NCBI RefSeq assembly: GCF_020686945.1
Contig: NZ_JAJEPR010000026.1
Coordinates: 1 to 46,779 of the forward strand
Length of the DNA: 46,779 nucleotides
Direction of reading: 5' to 3'
Source of the DNA: Limivivens faecihominis
GTDB taxonomy: Bacteria > Bacillota > Clostridia > Lachnospirales > Lachnospiraceae
Below, piece after piece: positions 41,898-46,779 of the stretch. The first letter of the stretch is position 1. Each line of letters begins with the position of its first letter. Below the pieces are notes generated by a model, which ran no database searches, had not been told where the DNA came from, and saw only the letters and a list, made by a program, of their open reading frames with translations. The position numbers and the translations under genes were made by a program.

Positions 41898-42206
41898 ATG
41901 AAAATGTATCTCATCAGTGATAACGTGGATACTTATACCGGAATGAGACTGGCCGGTGTGGAAGGCTGCGTGGTTCATGAGCGCGGAGAGCTCCGGGAAG
42001 CCCTGGAGTGTGCCATTGCGGACAAGGAAAACGGGATCATCCTCCTGACCGAGAAATTCGGCCGGGAGTTCCCCGACATTGTCGATGATGTAAAACTGAA
42101 CCGCCGTCTGCCCCTCATCGTAGAAATTCCGGACCGTCACGGTACCGGCCGGAAGGCTGATTTTATCACTTCCTATGTAAACGAAGCAATCGGCGTAAAG
42201 CTGTAA
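41898..42206 (+). CDS. ntpG: V-type ATPase subunit F
   Basis: 102-aa central-stalk subunit that regulates coupling. It starts MKMYLISDNVDTYTGMRLAG and contains GIILLTEKF, the usual core strand. Starts three bases after the K stop codon without its own strong ribosome binding site, so translation is probably coupled. Called NtpG in E. hirae. Confidence 0.88.
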   Translation: MKMYLISDNVDTYTGMRLAGVEGCVVHERGELREALECAIADKENGIILLTEKFGREFPDIVDDVKLNRRLPLIVEIPDRHGTGRKADFITSYVNEAIGVKL

Positions 42207-42223
42207 AAAGAAGGTGATCTATT

Positions 42224-42811
42224 TTGACAACAGAAGAAAAGCTGAAACATTTTAAAGCTGCAGCTCTTGAGGAGGCACGTCAGGAAAGCACCGCGGCCAT
42301 TGAAGAGCACCGCCGCGCTCTGGAAAAACTTTTTCAGGAACACACTGTAGATAAAGACCGTCAGGCTGCCCTCGAAGTAAAAACTGAGACCGACCGGCTG
42401 AAACGGGAAAACAACATCACTCTTTCCAAGGAACGTCTGGAGATCAAACGTGATATTTCCAGAAAACAGGAAGAGCTGAAAGAAACACTTTTTGTAGAAG
42501 TACAGGAAAAACTGGCCGACTACATGGCAACAACGGAATACCAGCAGCTTCTGATTTCACAGATCCGTGAGATCGTGAAATTCGCTGGAAATGAGGAAGT
42601 TACCATTTACATTGATCCGGCAGATCAGTCCTGCTTAAGCAGCCTCACCGCTGCTGTCAACCATCCGCTGACGGTTTCCGAGTATTCCTTCAGCGGCGGC
42701 ACCCGGGCAGTTATTCCCGGACGTCATATCCTGATCGACAATTCCTTTGCTGCCAAATTTGACGCAGCGAAGAAAAACTTTACCTTTGACGGAGGTGTCC
42801 TTCATGAATAA
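42224..42811 (+). CDS. ntpE: V-type ATPase subunit E, peripheral stalk
   Basis: 195-aa charged protein with an N-terminal coiled coil (about residues 1-95) and a globular C-terminal domain. The latter ends in the family pattern SGGTRAVIPGRHILIDNSF. The start codon is TTG at 42224, preceded by AAGAAGGTG. The last eight bases overlap the start of the A gene, so A translation is coupled to E. Confidence 0.85.
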   Translation: MTTEEKLKHFKAAALEEARQESTAAIEEHRRALEKLFQEHTVDKDRQAALEVKTETDRLKRENNITLSKERLEIKRDISRKQEELKETLFVEVQEKLADYMATTEYQQLLISQIREIVKFAGNEEVTIYIDPADQSCLSSLTAAVNHPLTVSEYSFSGGTRAVIPGRHILIDNSFAAKFDAAKKNFTFDGGVLHE

Positions 42812-44570
42812 GACAGGTGTTATTTACGGCATCAACGGTCCCGTCATTTATTTGAAGGGCAATACCGGTTTTGAGATGTCAGAGATGGTTTACGTCGGCA
42901 AGGAACGCCTGGTAGGCGAGGTTATCGCCCTGACTCAGGACACCACCACTGTACAGGTCTTCGAGGAGACAACAGGCCTGAAACCCGGCGAAATCGTAGA
43001 AGCCAGCGGAGACGCTATTTCCGTTCTCCTGGCACCGGGTATCCTGAACAACATTTTTGATGGTATCGAGCGTCCCTTAAGTGAGATCGCTGCCAAATCC
43101 GGCAAATATATCAGCCGCGGTCTTTCCGTAGATTCTCTGGACACCGAGCGGCTCTGGGATGTACACATCACCATAAAAGCCGGCGATAAAGTCAGCGGCG
43201 GAACTGTCATCGCAGAAACTCAGGAGACACCGGCGATCCTTCATAAATCCATGGTACCTCCGAACCTTTCCGGTACGATTCTGAAAGCTGCTCCGGACGG
43301 AAAATATAAGATCTTTGATGAGATCGCTGTTCTGCAGCTGAGTGACGGAAAAGAAGTTCCCCTGACTCTGGCTCAGAAATGGCCCATCCGTGTGCCGCGT
43401 CCCAGCGCAGCCCGCTACGCATCCAGCGAACCCCTGGTAACCGGTCAGCGTATTCTTGATACGATGTTCCCCATCGCCAAGGGCGGTACCGCAGCCATCC
43501 CGGGAGGATTCGGAACCGGTAAAACCATGACCCAGCATCAGATCGCAAAATGGGCCAACGCCGACATCATCATTTACATCGGCTGCGGAGAGCGTGGAAA
43601 CGAGATGACCCAGGTTCTGGAGGAGTTCTCCGAACTGATCGACCCGAAGTCCGGAAATCCTCTGATGGACCGTACCACTTTGATTGCCAATACTTCCAAC
43701 ATGCCTGTGGCAGCCCGTGAGGCTTCCATTTACACCGGCGTGGCTCTGGCTGAGTATTACCGCGATATGGGTTATGACGTGGCTATCATGGCAGACTCCA
43801 CTTCCCGTTGGGCCGAGGCTCTTCGAGAGCTGTCCGGACGACTGGAGGAGATGCCCGCCGAGGAAGGTTTCCCGGCTTACCTGGCATCCCGTCTGTCCGC
43901 TTTCTATGAGAGAGCCGGTTATGTACAGACCTTAAACGGAGCAGAAGGAAGCGTTTCCATCATCGGAGCCGTATCCCCGCAGGGAGGCGATTTCTCCGAG
44001 CCCGTTACCCAGAATACCAAACGTTTCGTCCGCTGCTTCTGGGGACTGGATAAATCCCTGGCTTATGCCCGTCATTTCCCGGCTATCCAGTGGCTGACCA
44101 GTTACAGTGAGTACCTGAACGATCTGGCACCCTGGTACCAGACCAACGTGGACAAGCGTTTCGTGGACCACAGAAACCAGATCATGGCGATCCTGAACCA
44201 GGAGAGCAGTCTTATGGAGATCGTAAAACTGATCGGCAGCGATGTGCTTCCGGATGATCAGAAGCTGACTCTTGAGATTGCCCGTGTGGTTCGTCTGGGC
44301 TTCCTGCAGCAGAATGCGTTCCATCCGGACGATACCTGCGTGCCCATGAAGAAACAGTTCTTGATGATGGATGTGATCCTTTACCTTTACAAAAAAGCAA
44401 AGGCCCTGGTTACCATGGGAATGCCGATGTCTATTCTGAAGGAAAGCAACATTTTCGACCGTATCGTTTCCATCAAATACGATGTGCCGAACGACAAGCC
44501 GGAAATGTTTGACGACTATTACAAAGCCATCGATGCCTTCTATGACGAAGTCATTGCCAAGAACGCATAA
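42804..44570 (+). CDS. ntpA: V-type ATPase catalytic subunit A
   Basis: 588-aa ATP-hydrolysing or synthesising subunit. Walker A is PGGFGTGKT (K240), followed by YIGCGERGNEM with the arginine/Glu region and AIMADSTSRWAEALRE. The ~100-residue non-homologous insert typical of V/A-type A subunits lies between about residues 105 and 195. The start at 42804 has GGAGG upstream and lies inside the end of the E gene; the in-frame extension to 42747 is not needed. Confidence 0.97.
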   Translation: MNKTGVIYGINGPVIYLKGNTGFEMSEMVYVGKERLVGEVIALTQDTTTVQVFEETTGLKPGEIVEASGDAISVLLAPGILNNIFDGIERPLSEIAAKSGKYISRGLSVDSLDTERLWDVHITIKAGDKVSGGTVIAETQETPAILHKSMVPPNLSGTILKAAPDGKYKIFDEIAVLQLSDGKEVPLTLAQKWPIRVPRPSAARYASSEPLVTGQRILDTMFPIAKGGTAAIPGGFGTGKTMTQHQIAKWANADIIIYIGCGERGNEMTQVLEEFSELIDPKSGNPLMDRTTLIANTSNMPVAAREASIYTGVALAEYYRDMGYDVAIMADSTSRWAEALRELSGRLEEMPAEEGFPAYLASRLSAFYERAGYVQTLNGAEGSVSIIGAVSPQGGDFSEPVTQNTKRFVRCFWGLDKSLAYARHFPAIQWLTSYSEYLNDLAPWYQTNVDKRFVDHRNQIMAILNQESSLMEIVKLIGSDVLPDDQKLTLEIARVVRLGFLQQNAFHPDDTCVPMKKQFLMMDVILYLYKKAKALVTMGMPMSILKESNIFDRIVSIKYDVPNDKPEMFDDYYKAIDAFYDEVIAKNA

Positions 44571-44586
44571 AAGGAGGTAGGATGAA

Positions 44587-45981
44587 ATGGCAATTGAATA
44601 TTTAGGACTCAGTCAGATCAACGGCCCCCTGGTAGTTCTCGAAGGCGTTCAGAACGCCTCCTTTGAGGAGATCGTAGAGATCACGGTAAACGGCAATGAG
44701 AAAAAGCTTGGCCGTATCATCGAGCTTTACGAGGACAAGGCTGTTATCCAGGTGTTTGAAGGAAATGACGGAATGTCCCTGAAAAATACCCATACAAAAC
44801 TCACCGGACACCCCATGGAGGTGGCTCTTTCCCCGGATATCCTGGGACGTACCTTCAACGGTATCGGAGAGCCCATCGACGGACTGGGAGAGATCAAGGC
44901 AGAGTGCCGTCTGAATGTCAACGGCCTGCCTCTGAACCCTGTAACCCGTGAGTACCCGAGAAACTATATCCGTACCGGTATTTCTGCCATCGACGGACTG
45001 ACTACTCTGATCAGAGGTCAGAAGCTGCCGATCTTCTCCGGAAACGGACTTCCCCATGACCGTCTGGCAGCTCAGATCGTAAAACAGGCTTCTCTGGGAG
45101 ACGCTGCTTCCGATGAGAAATTCGCTATTGTTTTCGCGGCTATGGGCGTTAAATACGATGTGGCAAACTTCTTCCGCAAGACCTTCGAGGAGAGCGGCGT
45201 TTCCGACCACGTTGTCATGTATCTGAACCTGGCAAACGATCCGGTAGTTGAGCGACTGATCACTCCGAAGGTAGCGCTGACTGCCGCTGAGTACCTTGCT
45301 TTTGAGAAAGGCATGCATATCCTGGTAATTCTTACCGATATGACTTCTTTCGCCGAGGCCATGCGTGAGGTTTCCTCCTCCAAAGGAGAGATTCCTTCCC
45401 GAAAAGGTTATCCGGGTTATCTGTACAGTGAACTGGCTACTCTTTATGAGCGCGCCGGTATCGTGCAGGGTGTGGACGGTTCTGTAACCCAGATCCCGAT
45501 TCTGACCATGCCCAACGACGATATCACCCACCCGATCCCTGACCTGACCGGATACATCACCGAGGGTCAGATCGTTCTGGACCGTCAGCTTCACGGCCAG
45601 GCAATTTATCCGCCGATCAATGTTCTGCCGTCTCTGTCCCGACTGATGAAGGATGGTATCGGTAAGGGTTACACCAGAGAGGATCATCAGGATGTGGCAA
45701 ACCAGCTCTTCTCCTGTTATGCAAAAGTAGGAGACGCCAGAGCCCTGGCTTCCGTTATCGGTGAGGACGAGCTTTCTCCCCTGGACAAAACCTACCTGAA
45801 ATTCGGAGAAGCTTTTGAGCACGAATTTGTCGGACAGGGCGAGGAAGAGAACCGTACTATCGAGGAGACGCTGGACAAGGGCTGGGAGCTCTTACGGATG
45901 CTGCCCAGAGAAGAACTTGACCGTATCGATACCAAGATCCTTGATAAATTCTATGAAGCGCCGAAGACGGCAGAAGCATAA
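44587..45981 (+). CDS. ntpB: V-type ATPase regulatory subunit B
   Basis: 464-aa non-catalytic nucleotide-binding partner of A. It keeps the fold but lacks the P-loop Lys (the region reads PIFSGNGLPHDRLAAQI). Further landmarks are FAAMGVKYDVANFF, ILTDMTSFAEAMREVS and IPSRKGYPGYLYSELATLYE. AAGGAGG precedes it, 16 bp after the A stop. Ends 15 bp before D. Confidence 0.97.
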   Translation: MAIEYLGLSQINGPLVVLEGVQNASFEEIVEITVNGNEKKLGRIIELYEDKAVIQVFEGNDGMSLKNTHTKLTGHPMEVALSPDILGRTFNGIGEPIDGLGEIKAECRLNVNGLPLNPVTREYPRNYIRTGISAIDGLTTLIRGQKLPIFSGNGLPHDRLAAQIVKQASLGDAASDEKFAIVFAAMGVKYDVANFFRKTFEESGVSDHVVMYLNLANDPVVERLITPKVALTAAEYLAFEKGMHILVILTDMTSFAEAMREVSSSKGEIPSRKGYPGYLYSELATLYERAGIVQGVDGSVTQIPILTMPNDDITHPIPDLTGYITEGQIVLDRQLHGQAIYPPINVLPSLSRLMKDGIGKGYTREDHQDVANQLFSCYAKVGDARALASVIGEDELSPLDKTYLKFGEAFEHEFVGQGEEENRTIEETLDKGWELLRMLPREELDRIDTKILDKFYEAPKTAEA

Positions 45982-45996
45982 ATCCGAGGTGAGCGT

Positions 45997-46617
45997 ATGA
46001 ATCCAAACACATTTCCCACCAAGGGAAATCTGATTCTGGCCAAGAATTCTCTGGCACTTGCGAAACAGGGCTTCGATCTGATGGATAAGAAACGAAACAT
46101 TCTTATGCGTGAGATCATGAACCTGATCAGCCAGGCCTCGGAGATCCAGACCGAGATCGACAGCACGTTCCGGGAGGCTTACGGCCTCCTGCAGCGGGCC
46201 AACATCGAGATGGGTATCCATGAGGTGGAGGAGATCTCCTTCTCCGTCCCCGTGGAGGATTCCATAAGGATCAAGACCCGCAGCGTCATGGGTACGGAGA
46301 TCCCGCTGGTGGAGTATAAGCCGAAGGCCGATGAACCGACCTACGCTTATTACAGCACCACCCAGGCCCTGGACCAGGCGAGGATCGCTTTCGAGAAAGT
46401 GAAAGACCTTACCATCCGTCTTTCCATGATCGAAAACTCCGCCTACCGTCTGGCCGCCAACATCAAAAAGACCCAGAAACGTGCGAATGCGCTGAAAAAC
46501 ATCACGATTCCGATGTACGAAGCTCTTACGAAAAATATCCAGAATGCACTGGAAGAGAAAGAGAGAGAAGAGTTCACGAGGCTGAAAGTGATCAAGAGGA
46601 TGCAGACCAGTAAATAA
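45997..46617 (+). CDS. ntpD: V-type ATPase subunit D, central stalk
   Basis: 206-aa coiled-coil rotor shaft. It opens MNPNTFPTKGNLILAKNSLA, keeps the RLLIMIENSAYR-like segment (RLSMIENSAYRLA) and the C-terminal helix with RVNALKNI-like RANALKNITIP. Last gene of the operon, followed by a terminator. The full subunit set in this operon is G/H, C, I, K, F, E, A, B, D. Confidence 0.95.
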   Translation: MNPNTFPTKGNLILAKNSLALAKQGFDLMDKKRNILMREIMNLISQASEIQTEIDSTFREAYGLLQRANIEMGIHEVEEISFSVPVEDSIRIKTRSVMGTEIPLVEYKPKADEPTYAYYSTTQALDQARIAFEKVKDLTIRLSMIENSAYRLAANIKKTQKRANALKNITIPMYEALTKNIQNALEEKEREEFTRLKVIKRMQTSK

Positions 46618-46624
46618 AAAAGTT

Positions 46625-46664
46625 CCATGCGATCATTGATAGATGATTGCATGGGGCTTTTTTT
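46625..46664 (+). terminator. Terminator of the V-ATPase operon
   Basis: CCATGCGATCAT (46625-46636) pairs with ATGATTGCATGG (46643-46654), with one G-U pair, then GGC and seven T. Confidence 0.85.
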
Positions 46665-46697
46665 CTTTATGGGGGCTTTGGGAAGCCGCAGGGAATA

Positions 46698-46744
46698 GCA
46701 GGGGGAAAACCATCGGAGTTGCGCAGTCCTGGTTTTCCCCCTGC
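46698..46744. repeat. 15-bp inverted repeat at the window edge
   Basis: GCAGGGGGAAAACCA (46698-46712) is the exact reverse complement of 46730-46744; the 17-base loop lies between. The sequence then continues with C-runs into TAGAAAATA at 46763-46771, also seen at the outer end of the fold-back at 22951. Cut by the window end. Confidence 0.55.
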
Positions 46745-46779
46745 ACCCCCTTTCCAGGGCACGCTAGAAAATAGGGTGC

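Overview
The window looks like a chromosome segment from a gut Lachnospiraceae-type Firmicute (Clostridium cluster XIVa). This rests on strong AGGAGG-type ribosome binding sites, LplB/YtcP-type sugar importers, a V-type ATPase operon, NatAB and YtrA/YtrB-type ABC genes, and a domain-swapped GH3 enzyme of the Ruminococcus/Butyrivibrio kind. The assignment is inference; no rRNA or marker phylogeny is available here. I see no tRNA, rRNA, CRISPR array, insertion-sequence transposase or phage gene.

Layout. 1-1.6 kb: a nucleoside hydrolase followed by a small gene graveyard (cupin tail, frameshifted MATE tail, old terminator). 1.6-4.1 kb: an unrecognised protein plus a MATE transporter. 4.2-22.9 kb: a glycan-utilisation locus holding a domain-swapped GH3, a GH130 phosphorylase, a GH38 alpha-mannosidase, a LacI regulator translationally coupled to a CBM9-like protein, a divergent second GH3, an ABC importer (two permeases and a binding protein, no ATPase), a GH29 alpha-L-fucosidase and a GH18 enzyme. 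22.9-27.9 kb: a 157-bp fold-back element, a second MATE transporter, an M18 aminopeptidase and a c-di-GMP-type GGDEF/EAL protein with a Cys-rich N-terminus. 27.9-32.9 kb: a GntR (YtrA-type) regulator with two ABC export systems. 33-37.8 kb: a DUF885-type metalloprotein, an alpha/beta hydrolase, trmB (flanked by two copies of a short palindromic repeat) and a LysR regulator. 38.0-46.6 kb: a nine-gene V-type ATPase operon closed by a terminator.

How the genes fit together. None of the glycosidases has a visible signal peptide, so only the binding protein should act outside the cell. The simplest model is import of a mannose- and fucose-containing oligosaccharide, such as an N-glycan fragment. 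Inside the cell GH29 would remove fucose, GH38 alpha-mannose and GH18 would cut the chitobiose core, while GH130 would phosphorolyse the beta-mannosyl link. The GH3 enzymes would trim beta-linked sugars. Plant-type beta-mannosides or other glycans remain possible. A perfect 11-bp inverted repeat between the LacI/CBM9-like operon and the second GH3 overlaps the first operon's predicted promoter and is the best candidate LacI operator.

The most unusual signals are non-coding. They are a base-paired leader upstream of the GH38 gene with mutually exclusive pairings and a GAAA-capped three-way junction, two tandem stem-loops with a covarying stem and a shared loop motif upstream of GH130, a 157-bp fold-back whose arm differences are partly G-U compatible, a promoter-terminator pair with no ORF ahead of the importer operon, and two REP-like palindromes around trmB. 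All structures were found by eye and none has been folded or searched against Rfam.
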